Positions 8,237 to 16,864 of a stretch of DNA of 52,142 bases are shown here, in pieces (positions within the stretch are counted from its first letter, which is position 1; the number at the start of each line of letters is the position of its first letter). Under the pieces are notes generated by a model. It made no database searches. It was given only the letters and a program-made list of their open reading frames with translations, and was not told where the DNA came from. This DNA comes from Verrucomicrobiales bacterium (GTDB lineage: Bacteria; Verrucomicrobiota; Verrucomicrobiia; Verrucomicrobiales; V1-33), in assembly GCA_947460575.1 (NCBI GenBank), contig CANHIJ010000011.1, forward strand, positions 1-52,142, in the 5' to 3' direction. Position numbers and translations under genes: made by a program.

Positions 8237-11104
8237 TTATTTTTCAAAGTTAGGGTGTTTGGGGTTTCCCATGGATTCCAGGTAGGCCAGCAGATCGAGG
8301 ATTTCCTCTTCTTTGAATGTATTGAGCAGCCCGGCGGGCATCAGCGAGACCTTGGAGGCCTCGCGCGATTTGATGTTGGCCTTGGCCACGGCGGTGGTGG
8401 CAGTGGCGTCGAAGGGATTCGTCAAAACGGCAACTTGATCTGGGGTCTCCTGGCTGATGCGCCCGGCGACCACCGTGCCATCCTGCAGCGTGAAAACCGT
8501 GCTGAGGTATTGCTCGGAGAGAACCTTGGAAGGCTCGGTCGTCGATTCCAACAAGTCCTGTCGTTTGATGCGGCTCGCCACATTGGTTAAATCCGGTCCG
8601 ACCGCGCCGCCCTGGTCTCCGTAGCGATGGCAGAGCGCGCACTGCGCGGCCGCGAAGGCAGCTTGGCCCCGGGCAAAATCCCGCCCCCCGCTGACCTTGC
8701 CCAGGGAAGGCTGCAAGTCTGCGGTGCTCCACTCCTTGACCAACTGGCGCACCGGCGCCGCCACCGCCGCAGCGGCTGGTTTAATTTGGGTCAGGTCGCC
8801 CATAGCCGCTAGCTCGGCAGGGGACATGCTCGCCTTGGCCTCTTTGAGCGCCTGGCTGCGGAATCCCTTGAAGCTAGAACCGTTGTGATAATCGATGCCC
8901 ACGTCGGCGAACCACTGCATGACGTGAGCCGGATGCTGGCTGGAGCTGCCCCCATTCCACCAGGAAAGATATTCCCTCCGCAGTTCCTCCGTCCAGCCAG
9001 ACTTGATGGAGCGCAAGGCCGTGGCATAGCTGGTTTGCTCCTCCTGGGTGGAAGCGGAGCGCAGCAGCCCCACCGTCCGGGCCACCGCCTGAGGAGCATG
9101 GAGGGCCAGCAGAATCTGGCACAATTCGCGGTTGGCGAACTCGGTCCGGGCGGGATAGAGCGGATCACATTGGGCAATCAATTGGGCCGCAACCGCCTCT
9201 CCGGGAAGCCCTTGGCGGGCCAGGGAGACCTCGATGACGCGCAATTTGTGAAGCACTTGTTCCTCGCTCAGTTGCGCGAAGGGAAAAGCGGCTAGGGCCT
9301 TAACGATGTCTGCCTGAGTGGAAACCGCTCCCACCCGGGCGAGGGCCAGCAAGGCCGTAAAAGCCGCATCCGCCTGTGGCTCGGCCAGGGCCCGCCCTTG
9401 CCAAGTAGCGACCGGGTTGCGCTCCAAAACAAGCCGGGCCGCATAGCGAATAAAGCGATCGGGGTGGCGCAGTTGTCCCCAGGCCGCTTCCACCGCCTTG
9501 GCGTCCTCCTGCACATTGAGCGCCTCGAGGCGGTGGCGCAAAGCCCGCGCCTCCCGTCCCGCCTGGTCTCGCAAGTCGCTCTCGGGAAGCGCCTTGGCAG
9601 GTTCGCCCCCAGCGTAAGTCACCCGGAATAAGTCGGACTGGGTGCTGTGTCCCCCCACGGTAAAATACATCGCGCCGTCTCCCCCAATCACGACATCCGT
9701 TAGATTAAGCGGTGCTTTCCCGGCTTTGCTCAGCAGCGACTTTGGCGCTACGAGGTTTTCCCAGGAACCGCGATAGCTGGCGCCATCAGGTGTCAGGTGC
9801 ACCGCCATGATGCGACCGTAAGTCCAATCGCAAATGTAGAAGGCCTTTTGATACTTGGCCGGAAAATGGGCCCCGGTCCCGAAAACGACCCCAGTGGGGC
9901 ACCCAATGCCGATGGTGACCGAAGCTGGCAGGCTGTCGGGATAGTACTCCGGCCACTTGGCGCTGCCTTCGCGGAAGCCGTGGTCCCCGCCGCGCACGGC
10001 ATGAAAAACCCGCACCGGGCGATACCACGGATTGCCCCAGTCCCACTCCATGTCGCTATCAAACCCAAACAATTCGCCGTCCGCATTGCAGGCGATGTCA
10101 TAGTCGTTGCGCTGCCCCGCGGAAAACAACTCGGCATTCTTGCCGTCGAGATCCATGCGCAACACATAGCCTCCGGGAGGGGGCTTGCCCACCCCAAAAC
10201 CATTCCCGTCTTCCATGCGCTTGAGCGCCAAATCGTCCGCGTAATTCCGGTGTGGCGAACTGGGGGCCAAGTCTTTGGGGGCATCGGTAAAGTTACCACA
10301 CACCGCGTAGAGCATGCGGTCCGCCCCCAACACCAGCCCGTGGGCCCCGTGTTCCCCTGATCCCCCCACCCACTCGCGCAACATTTCCACGTCATCGTAG
10401 CTGTCATCCCCCTTGGTGTCCTTGCAGCGATACAAGCCAAAGCCCTTGCTGCCCTTGCCGTTAATATAAAGCGCCTGGTCCACGAACAGCATGCCCATGG
10501 CTTCACTAACAGGAATGTGGAGCACCTCTTCCTTGACGCATTTGCCCTGCTCCAGGGTCACCCGGGTGATCGGTTGATTCCCCTGCCCTCCCAGCAGGAG
10601 TCGCCCCTGGGGGTCTTTTTGGAGACAGATCCAAGAACCGTTCTTGGCTAGGTTCGCCCGCAGGACGTGCTCCACCTGGAAGCCCTCCAACACCTGCAGG
10701 GCTTCCTGGGGATTCTCCGCAAAATCGACCGCCACCGCCGGGACCGGCACCGATCCGTCCGCCGGGCCATAACTCGCTTTCACAATAACCAACTGCTGCC
10801 CAGGAGGCGCGGAAATTTCCAGCTTGCCGTTTTCATCCACTTCCTTGACCCCTTTTAAATCGCCAAGGCGGTATTCCACGCGCAGTTTTTTAAAGACCCC
10901 GGAGGCGGTATCTCCAAACAGGTCGTTGCTAACAATGATAGAAAGGCTCGCGTCCTTCACGGCGGTGGCAACCTTTGCGGTGACGTCCGTGGCGTCAGTG
11001 GCCGCACCGCTTGAGGTCAGCGCCGCCAAGCTGGCGGCGGCCATGGTCAACAGGGTGCGGTTCACCCGAAACCAGGGCTTAAAGTGGTAGCGGCGTTGCT
11101 TCAT
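8237..11104 (-). CDS. PVC-type membrane-bound dehydrogenase with C-terminal cytochrome c
   Basis: Exported electron-transfer protein of 955 residues, likely an oxidoreductase passing electrons to its own haem. A signal peptide (RVNRTLLTMAAASLAALTSSGAA) is followed by a small beta domain (~40-120), a PVC dehydrogenase/beta-propeller region (~130-480, with GQRNDYDIACNADGELFGFDSDMEWDWG-type core, VIGGDGAMYFTVGG), a helical HEAT-like region (~500-760) and a C-terminal cytochrome c domain with CALCH (CxxCH) followed by GPDLTNV. The family is characteristic of Planctomycetes and Verrucomicrobia. ATG 11104 was preferred over the in-frame ATG 11140 because it fits the signal peptide. Its haem would be attached by a System II machinery such as that at 22644-25931. 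Preceded on the same strand by a winged-helix regulator gene. Confidence 0.85.
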   Translation of the reverse strand: MKQRRYHFKPWFRVNRTLLTMAAASLAALTSSGAATDATDVTAKVATAVKDASLSIIVSNDLFGDTASGVFKKLRVEYRLGDLKGVKEVDENGKLEISAPPGQQLVIVKASYGPADGSVPVPAVAVDFAENPQEALQVLEGFQVEHVLRANLAKNGSWICLQKDPQGRLLLGGQGNQPITRVTLEQGKCVKEEVLHIPVSEAMGMLFVDQALYINGKGSKGFGLYRCKDTKGDDSYDDVEMLREWVGGSGEHGAHGLVLGADRMLYAVCGNFTDAPKDLAPSSPHRNYADDLALKRMEDGNGFGVGKPPPGGYVLRMDLDGKNAELFSAGQRNDYDIACNADGELFGFDSDMEWDWGNPWYRPVRVFHAVRGGDHGFREGSAKWPEYYPDSLPASVTIGIGCPTGVVFGTGAHFPAKYQKAFYICDWTYGRIMAVHLTPDGASYRGSWENLVAPKSLLSKAGKAPLNLTDVVIGGDGAMYFTVGGHSTQSDLFRVTYAGGEPAKALPESDLRDQAGREARALRHRLEALNVQEDAKAVEAAWGQLRHPDRFIRYAARLVLERNPVATWQGRALAEPQADAAFTALLALARVGAVSTQADIVKALAAFPFAQLSEEQVLHKLRVIEVSLARQGLPGEAVAAQLIAQCDPLYPARTEFANRELCQILLALHAPQAVARTVGLLRSASTQEEQTSYATALRSIKSGWTEELRREYLSWWNGGSSSQHPAHVMQWFADVGIDYHNGSSFKGFRSQALKEAKASMSPAELAAMGDLTQIKPAAAAVAAPVRQLVKEWSTADLQPSLGKVSGGRDFARGQAAFAAAQCALCHRYGDQGGAVGPDLTNVASRIKRQDLLESTTEPSKVLSEQYLSTVFTLQDGTVVAGRISQETPDQVAVLTNPFDATATTAVAKANIKSREASKVSLMPAGLLNTFKEEEILDLLAYLESMGNPKHPNFEK

Positions 11105-11231
11105 AATGAGAGTTTTGTACTGTTGGCGTGTTAGCCTCATGGGTAAGCCGCAAGGTCCTCTGATATTTCAGATCCCCAACCCTTTTCCACGAAACCAGGC
11201 CCGCCGCGACGCCGCCCCCACTTCCTAGCTC

Positions 11232-11591
11232 TTATTTCAAGGGCGGCAACGCTGCCGCGACCCCACTTGGCCCGGCCCGGTCCCCCTTCGCTCCGAGGAT
11301 AAACCCAATCAAGCCTTGCGCCGTGCAGTGCGACTCCACCGGATGCCGCAGCGGGAGATTTCCGTGAATCCGGTACACATTGCGCCGCCCCACCCGCGCG
11401 CGCTCCAGAAATCCTCCCGACTCCAACTCCGCGATAATTTTCTGCACCGCGCGCTCGGTGATGCCCACCGCCGCCACCACGTCCCGCAACCGCATTTCCG
11501 GATCTTCCGCCAGACACAAAAGCACGTGGGCATGATTGGTGAAAAACGACCAGCCAGAGGCTTCCGCGCGCGAAACAATTGTTTTTTCCAT
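11232..11591 (-). CDS. Winged helix-turn-helix transcriptional regulator
   Basis: A 119-residue DNA-binding protein. Residues ~13-85 form a MarR/ArsR-like winged helix: WSFFTNHAHVLLCLA, then MRLRDVVAAVGITERAVQKIIAELESGG as the helix-turn-helix, and a wing with RVGRRNVYRIH. No metal-binding cysteine pair typical of ArsR sensors is evident. It is divergent from the SbtA-type transporter gene across a 124-bp intergenic region that carries an inverted repeat (11627-11642), so control of that transporter and of itself is a reasonable inference. The PVC cytochrome gene lies 127 bp downstream on the same strand and might be co-transcribed. Confidence 0.8.
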   Translation of the reverse strand: MEKTIVSRAEASGWSFFTNHAHVLLCLAEDPEMRLRDVVAAVGITERAVQKIIAELESGGFLERARVGRRNVYRIHGNLPLRHPVESHCTAQGLIGFILGAKGDRAGPSGVAAALPPLK

Positions 11592-11626
11592 TTGGCAGTG
11601 GCGGGTTTAAATGCGTAGCTGAATAC

Positions 11627-11642
11627 ACGAATCATAGTTCGT
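11627..11642. promoter_or_regulatory. Candidate operator ACGAA-N6-TTCGT
   Basis: A 16-bp inverted repeat with 5-bp arms lies between the divergent regulator and transporter genes. On the - strand it contains TATGAT, which resembles a -10 element for the regulator gene, so a bound protein could block its own transcription. The arms are short and chance occurrence is possible. Confidence 0.35.
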
Positions 11643-11715
11643 ACTTTCACCCTCAGGCATTTTAACCCCACATCGCGCGGCGGAGCAAGCCTCCCCTGCA
11701 ACCAATCCCTCCCCC

Positions 11716-12702
11716 ATGGAAATCCTCCACGCCTTGCCCAGCAGTCTGCTCTCGCCCATGGTATTGGCCTTCGCGCTCGGCCTATTCGCCACCTTGGTCA
11801 AAAGCGACCTCAAATTCTCCGATGAGCTGTCGACTGCCCTGACTATTTATCTGCTTTTCGCGATCGGCTTGAAGGGGGGCATGAAACTCGACGGCATGAG
11901 TTTAGCGGTCGTCGGCGGACCTCTGTTGGCGGCGATCGCGCTGAGTGCGGCGATTCCGACGTGGTGCTTTTTCCTCCTCCAAAAAGCGGTGCGGCTAGAC
12001 CCCGTCGACGCTGGAGCCATCGCGGCGCACTATGGGTCCGTCTCGGCGGTGACTTTCAGCGCCGTACTGGCCTATCTCGAAGTGGAACAAATCGCGGTCG
12101 AGGGATATGTGCCGGCCTTACTCGCCGTGATGGAGGCCCCCGCGATCATCGTGGCCGTGTTTCTCGCCTTGAGCCGCCGCAAAGCCACCAGTTCCCAACC
12201 TGCCGACTTCAAAAAGTTGCTCCACGACCTCCTGACAGGAAAGGGAATCCTGCTTTTGCTGGGAGGATTAGCCATCGGCCTGCTCAGCGGGAAGAAAGGC
12301 TTTGAACAAGTAGCTCCGCTGTTTGATGCGCCATTCAAAGGCGTGCTCGCGCTCTTTCTGCTCGAGGTTGGACTGGTCACGGGGCGGCGCCTTCACGATT
12401 TAAAATCAGCGGGCTGGAGGTTGGTCGCCTTTGCCCTGATCATGCCAGTGCTCCACGGCATGCTAGGTGCGGTGGTTGGCAAGTGGTGCGGCCTGGGCCT
12501 GGGCGGCGCCACGGTTTTGGCTACGCTCGCAGCCAGCGCTTCCTACATCGCCGCGCCCGCCGCGGTGCGCATCGCCCTCCCCCAAGCGAGTCCCGCCCTC
12601 TACCTGACCTCCTCCCTGGCCATCACCTTTCCTTTTAACATTGTGTTCGGGATTCCCCTCTACCACGCCTTCGCAGAGCGCCTATTTAAGCTTCATTTTT
12701 GA
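11716..12702 (+). CDS. sbtA: SbtA-type sodium-dependent bicarbonate transporter
   Basis: Integral membrane protein of 328 residues with about ten hydrophobic segments in two halves. Features matching the SbtA (DUF897) family include the N-terminal LSPMVLAFALGLFATLVKSDLKF-type segment, IYLLFAIGLKGG, AHYGSVSAVTFSAVLAYLE, a cytoplasmic loop after LSRRK, VGLVTGRRL and LAASASYIAAPAAVR near the C-terminus. The family imports bicarbonate with Na+ in cyanobacteria; homologues in heterotrophs are often annotated by similarity only. No SbtB-like PII gene is adjacent; instead a winged-helix regulator gene is divergent. No clear Shine-Dalgarno sequence precedes the ATG. Convergent with the DUF1501 gene, 56 bp away. 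Confidence 0.85.
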   Translation: MEILHALPSSLLSPMVLAFALGLFATLVKSDLKFSDELSTALTIYLLFAIGLKGGMKLDGMSLAVVGGPLLAAIALSAAIPTWCFFLLQKAVRLDPVDAGAIAAHYGSVSAVTFSAVLAYLEVEQIAVEGYVPALLAVMEAPAIIVAVFLALSRRKATSSQPADFKKLLHDLLTGKGILLLLGGLAIGLLSGKKGFEQVAPLFDAPFKGVLALFLLEVGLVTGRRLHDLKSAGWRLVAFALIMPVLHGMLGAVVGKWCGLGLGGATVLATLAASASYIAAPAAVRIALPQASPALYLTSSLAITFPFNIVFGIPLYHAFAERLFKLHF

Positions 12703-12758
12703 ATGCGCGGCCCCCGCGAGGAGCCCACGGGGCGGCGCGCAGGCGTGGCCGAAAAATG

Positions 12759-14195
12759 CTAGCCGAGCATCTCCGCGACGACGCGGGCGGGTTGCCCGTC
12801 GACCAAGCTGGCATCGAGGCCATTGCGCTTGAACACTAACTTCCCGTGATCGAGCCCGAAGAGATGGAGCAGGGTGGCGTGCCAATCGAAGTGGTGCACC
12901 ACTCCCTGGACCGCCTGATGGCCCCACTCGTCGGTTGCCCCCTGCACGTGGCCGCCCTTGAAGCCACCGCCCGCCATCCAACAGGAAAAGCCGTGGGTGT
13001 TGTGGTCGCGCCCCCATTTATCAGGCCCACCATCGTTTTGCAGCACCGGCAACCGCCCCATCTCGCCCCCCCAATGGACCACCGTGCTATCCAGCAAGCC
13101 CCGCTGTTTCAGATCCTTCACCAAGGCGGCACAGGGCTGGTCAACTTCCCGGCAGCGGTCCGGCAAGGCACTGCGAATGGATCCGTGGTGATCCCACGAT
13201 TGGCCATTGTTGAGCACCTGCACAAACCGCACCCCCCGCTCCACGAGCCGCCGCGCAATGAGGCAGCGCGTCGCGTAATCCCGGGTGGCATCCTGGTCCA
13301 ATCCATACATTTTTCGGATCGAAGCGGGCTCACCAGAAAGGTCAAAGGCCTCCTTGGCGGCATCCTGCATGCGAGCCGCCAGGGTGTAGCTTTGGATGCG
13401 GGCATCCAGATCGCTGTCCCCGCCGTGGCGCAAGAAGTGATCCCGATTAAATGACTCTAGCAAGTCTAGTTGGCGTTTCTGCCCTGCGCCAGCGAGGTCC
13501 GGTGGGGCGTCCAGATTGAGAATGTGCGGGGCCGTCGGGCGCACCATGGTGCCTTGGTAGACCGCCGGCAGCCAACCAGCCGTCCAGTTCTCATTGTTCA
13601 TCAGCGGCGGCCCCTGCGGGCTAGTTAGGGCCAAATAGGTTGGCAATTCGTCGCTGGCGCTGCCGAGCCCATAGCTGAGCCACGAACCCAGAGTGGGCCG
13701 CCCCGAGGTGATGCGGCCAGTGTGGAGAGCGGAGACCGACTGCCCGTGGTTGTTGACCCCGGTTTTCATGGAGCGAATCAGGGTGATGTCGTCGACAATT
13801 TCCGCCAGGTGAGGCAGCAATTCGCTGATCTCCATGCCGCACTGGCCCCGGGGGGCAAACTTCCAGGGACTGCCGAAAACCTTGCTACTGGCCTCGGCGG
13901 CGTTGTCGTAGCGGATCTCGCCGGGAAAGGGTTGCAGGTGGTATTTGGCCAACTGGGGCTTGGGATCAAATAAGTCCATCTGGCTCGGCCCCCCAATCAT
14001 AAACAGGGAAATCATGGCCTTGGCCTGCCCATAGCGCGGCGGGGCTTTGGGGCTGAGGTCAAACTTCAGCGCTTCCGTGAAGGGCTTGGTCGGTGCCGCC
14101 CATAACCCTTCTCGACTGAGCAGCCAGGGCAAGGCCAGGGAACCAAGCCCAAAGGAATGGGCGCGCATAAAATGGCGGCGAGAATACTGGGACAC
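12759..14195 (-). CDS. DUF1501 (sulfatase-like fold) Tat-exported protein
   Basis: A 478-residue protein of the DUF1501 family. It begins with a Tat-like signal (SRRHFMRAHSFGLGSLALPWLL) and shows the family landmarks MISLFMIGGPSQMDLFDPKP, IRSMKTGVNNHGQS, a WDHHGSI segment, VVHWGGEMGR and the DHNTHGFSCWMAGGGFKGG block. The fold is related to alkaline phosphatase/sulfatase, but the biochemical role is not established. It lies 3 bp after the PSD1 cytochrome gene; this gene pair is a hallmark of Planctomycetes and Verrucomicrobia, where many copies occur per genome, often near polysaccharide or sulfatase loci. Likely co-transcribed with the two genes upstream. Confidence 0.9.
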   Translation of the reverse strand: MSQYSRRHFMRAHSFGLGSLALPWLLSREGLWAAPTKPFTEALKFDLSPKAPPRYGQAKAMISLFMIGGPSQMDLFDPKPQLAKYHLQPFPGEIRYDNAAEASSKVFGSPWKFAPRGQCGMEISELLPHLAEIVDDITLIRSMKTGVNNHGQSVSALHTGRITSGRPTLGSWLSYGLGSASDELPTYLALTSPQGPPLMNNENWTAGWLPAVYQGTMVRPTAPHILNLDAPPDLAGAGQKRQLDLLESFNRDHFLRHGGDSDLDARIQSYTLAARMQDAAKEAFDLSGEPASIRKMYGLDQDATRDYATRCLIARRLVERGVRFVQVLNNGQSWDHHGSIRSALPDRCREVDQPCAALVKDLKQRGLLDSTVVHWGGEMGRLPVLQNDGGPDKWGRDHNTHGFSCWMAGGGFKGGHVQGATDEWGHQAVQGVVHHFDWHATLLHLFGLDHGKLVFKRNGLDASLVDGQPARVVAEMLG

Positions 14196-14198
14196 GGC

Positions 14199-16802
14199 TT
14201 ATTCGAGGTAGAGAAATGCATTGGAACTCAACAGCACCTGGCACCAGGCCGCCAGCGCTTTGCGGCCCGCCGCGCCAGGCTCTTTCCCCGCCCCTTCCCA
14301 CTCGGCGCGCTGGCGGTGCAGGAAAACTAAACTGCGGGATATCGCCAGATTCTGCGGAGCCACCCCGTAGAGCAGCCTCCAGGCCCGCTGGATCTTGGCT
14401 AGGTCATGCTCCGGCGCCTCCCGCTCCAAGCGCTCCGCTAGGGCCTCGGCCTGTTCCAGGCTGAAGGCGTCGTTCATCAAGAGCAGCGCTTGCGGCGCCA
14501 CTGTGGTCACCACCCGCGAGGTGCAGTTAGGGTTCAACAGCGGCAGGTCGAAGGTCTCTAGCACCGTCAGCGGGCGCGACCGCCGGTTTTCCATGTAGAG
14601 GCTGCGCCGGAAGGCCGCGTCCCCCGCGGACTCAATCTTGTCGATCATTCCGTTGCCAGGATTGATCACCTCCTTGCCCGGCACCACCCGGCCACTCGCT
14701 AAGTCCCGAGCCACGCTAACGGCCTCACCCCCCAGCGCCGCATTGAGCCGCCCGCTGGCCGCCAGCATGGCATCCCGCAAGCTCTCCGCATCCAGGCGCT
14801 GCAACTTGGCTCCGCAGTATAACCGCTCCCGCTCTGCGGTAGTCTGCGGATCGCTCATTTGGCGCCAAGTCCGACTGCTCAAAATCAGCCGATGAAGGCG
14901 CTTCAGTTGCCACCCGTGCTCCATAAAATCTGCCGCCAGCCAGTCCAGCAGCGCCGCATGGGTCGGCCGCTCTCCCAGCGCCCCAAAGTCTCCCGGCGTC
15001 CGCACCAGGCCGCGCCCAAAATGGTGCATCCAAAAGCGATTTACTAACACCCGCGCGGTCAGCGGATTTCGCCCACTCGTCAGCCACTGGCTAAACGCCA
15101 AGCGCCGCCCGCTGCTTCCCGACCTCGCCTCCGCGCTGCCAAAAATCGCCCCCGGCTCAGCGGATAACACTTCCAGCGGCCCCGGCAGAATTTTTTCCCT
15201 TAGCTGTTCATGGTCGCCCCGGTGGTGCAAAAAGGTGTCCGGCACCGCCCCCCCGCGCTCTGTCGCCGCCATCAAAAACCCTTCCTTCGGCTTGGTGGCC
15301 CGGAGCGCCGCCGCCGAGGCCTGCAGCGCGGTCCGCTTATTGTTCGAGGGGACGTCAAACAGCAGCAGGAGGCCCTCGTCGGTCCCAACATTGGCCTCGA
15401 TGTACTTTTGCAAAAGCGCCACCTGCGCCGGGTTGCGCTGGCCCGCTTCCGTCTCCCGCGCCGCCCGCACCGCCTCCTGATCCCCGGCGGGCACTTTGGC
15501 TAGGCGCTCTACAAAAATCTCGCTCAGCCGCCGACTCGCGAACGCCACCCGCTCGGCGTCTAACTTTTGAGCTTCCGCTTCAATTGCCGCGGCCTGCTGC
15601 CGCTCCTCGGGCGTGTACAGCGAATACAGCCGCTCGCCTGGAGGGCGCCAGTTTTTCCAGTCGTACACCGGCTCAAAAACCGCCCGCAGCCGAAAATAAT
15701 CCTGCTGCGAAATCGGTTCATAGCGGTGGTCGTGGCACTGCGCGCAGCCCACCGTCAGCCCCATCAAGGCCGTCGACACCGTTTTAATCGTCTCCGCCAA
15801 CACCTGGTTGCGCGCCAAGCCCGCGTCCGCCACCTCCCCTCCAGTCGCGTCCGGCCCCATCCGCAGAAAGCCCGTCGCCGCCAGTTTCGCCGCCGCCCCC
15901 GCCTGCTGGATCACCCCCGCCACCTCGGGATGAGTCGTCCCGAGCATCTCGTCACCAGCCAGTTGCTCCTGGATAAACCGATCCCACGGCATGTCTTCCT
16001 GGTGGGCCCGCACCACGTAATCCCGATAATGCCAAGCGTGCGGCCGCAAAGAATCTTCCTCATAGCCGTTAGAATCAGCGTAGCCAGCGCTGTCGAGCCA
16101 ATGGCGGCCCCAGCGCTCCCCGTAGTGCGGGGATGCCAATAGGGCCTCTACTAACTTCATATAGGCAGCGGAGTCCCCTGCCTGCGCATAGCCTGCCGCA
16201 GCGGCCTGGACCGCTCCACCCAGGCAGTCCGCCGCCAGCGGCAATCCCGTCAAATCAAAGCTGAGGCGACGCCCCAAAATCGCTTCCTCCGCCTCCGGCA
16301 GAAAATCGAGCCCCGCGGCCCGCAGGGGCCCGGCGATAAAGGCATCAATGGGATTAGCCTCCCCCTCCGGCACGGGGGGCTTGGCGATAGGCCGGAAGCT
16401 CCAAAATTGGCGCTCTTCGTCGGTGATGTAGACCGCGGGGATGCTCTCCGGCTCCTCTCGAAAAACCGGCGCCCCCTGCACAATCCATTGTTCCAAAAGC
16501 GCCACCTGCGCCCCGCTCAATTTCTTCTCCCCCTTGGGCATTTCTCCGCGGCGCACTAACTGCAGAATGGGGCTCCCCGCCGGGTTGCCCGGCTGCAACA
16601 CTGGGCCCTCGTCCCCCGGCTGCAGCATCAAGCGCCGCAGCCGCAAATCCACCCCGCCCTCTTTCTTGCCGCCCTCGCCGTGGCAGTGAAAACAATGCGC
16701 CTTTAAAATCGGGCGGATGTCTTTCTCAAACACCGGACCCGCCCAGCTCCGCAAGCCAAACATCAATAGCCACCCGGCCGCCGACAGACAATTTCTGGAC
16801 AT
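14199..16802 (-). CDS. PSD1 / planctomycete cytochrome C protein (DUF1549, DUF1553)
   Basis: An 867-residue exported protein. Signal peptide AAGWLLMFGLRSWA is followed by a planctomycete-type cytochrome domain (FEKDIRPILKAHCFHCHGEGGKKEGG, a CxxCH haem site), then DUF1549 (LSFDLTGLP, YGERWGRHWLDSAGYADSNGYEED), a second haem-like VGCAQCHDHRYEPISQQDYF motif, and DUF1553 (LVNRFWMHHFGRGLV, FGALGERPTHAALLDWLA, PQALLLMNDAF). The start at 16802 has a good GGGAGG Shine-Dalgarno sequence 5 nt upstream, so the in-frame ATG 39 bp further out is not favoured. It is encoded between the BNR-4 protein and its DUF1501 partner. Probably an electron-transfer or scaffold protein of the cell envelope; exact activity unknown. 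Confidence 0.9.
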   Translation of the reverse strand: MSRNCLSAAGWLLMFGLRSWAGPVFEKDIRPILKAHCFHCHGEGGKKEGGVDLRLRRLMLQPGDEGPVLQPGNPAGSPILQLVRRGEMPKGEKKLSGAQVALLEQWIVQGAPVFREEPESIPAVYITDEERQFWSFRPIAKPPVPEGEANPIDAFIAGPLRAAGLDFLPEAEEAILGRRLSFDLTGLPLAADCLGGAVQAAAAGYAQAGDSAAYMKLVEALLASPHYGERWGRHWLDSAGYADSNGYEEDSLRPHAWHYRDYVVRAHQEDMPWDRFIQEQLAGDEMLGTTHPEVAGVIQQAGAAAKLAATGFLRMGPDATGGEVADAGLARNQVLAETIKTVSTALMGLTVGCAQCHDHRYEPISQQDYFRLRAVFEPVYDWKNWRPPGERLYSLYTPEERQQAAAIEAEAQKLDAERVAFASRRLSEIFVERLAKVPAGDQEAVRAARETEAGQRNPAQVALLQKYIEANVGTDEGLLLLFDVPSNNKRTALQASAAALRATKPKEGFLMAATERGGAVPDTFLHHRGDHEQLREKILPGPLEVLSAEPGAIFGSAEARSGSSGRRLAFSQWLTSGRNPLTARVLVNRFWMHHFGRGLVRTPGDFGALGERPTHAALLDWLAADFMEHGWQLKRLHRLILSSRTWRQMSDPQTTAERERLYCGAKLQRLDAESLRDAMLAASGRLNAALGGEAVSVARDLASGRVVPGKEVINPGNGMIDKIESAGDAAFRRSLYMENRRSRPLTVLETFDLPLLNPNCTSRVVTTVAPQALLLMNDAFSLEQAEALAERLEREAPEHDLAKIQRAWRLLYGVAPQNLAISRSLVFLHRQRAEWEGAGKEPGAAGRKALAAWCQVLLSSNAFLYLE

Positions 16803-16864
16803 CAGGCCTCCCAAACGCTCCCAGCCCTGGCAATCTTGCAAAAGCCCGCCCCCAGCCCATCCCC

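Noticed and set aside
12705..12740. GC-rich imperfect hairpin between sbtA and the DUF1501 gene as a bidirectional terminator
   Set aside because: Arms contain a bulge and mismatches and no clear T-run follows on either strand, so it was not listed.
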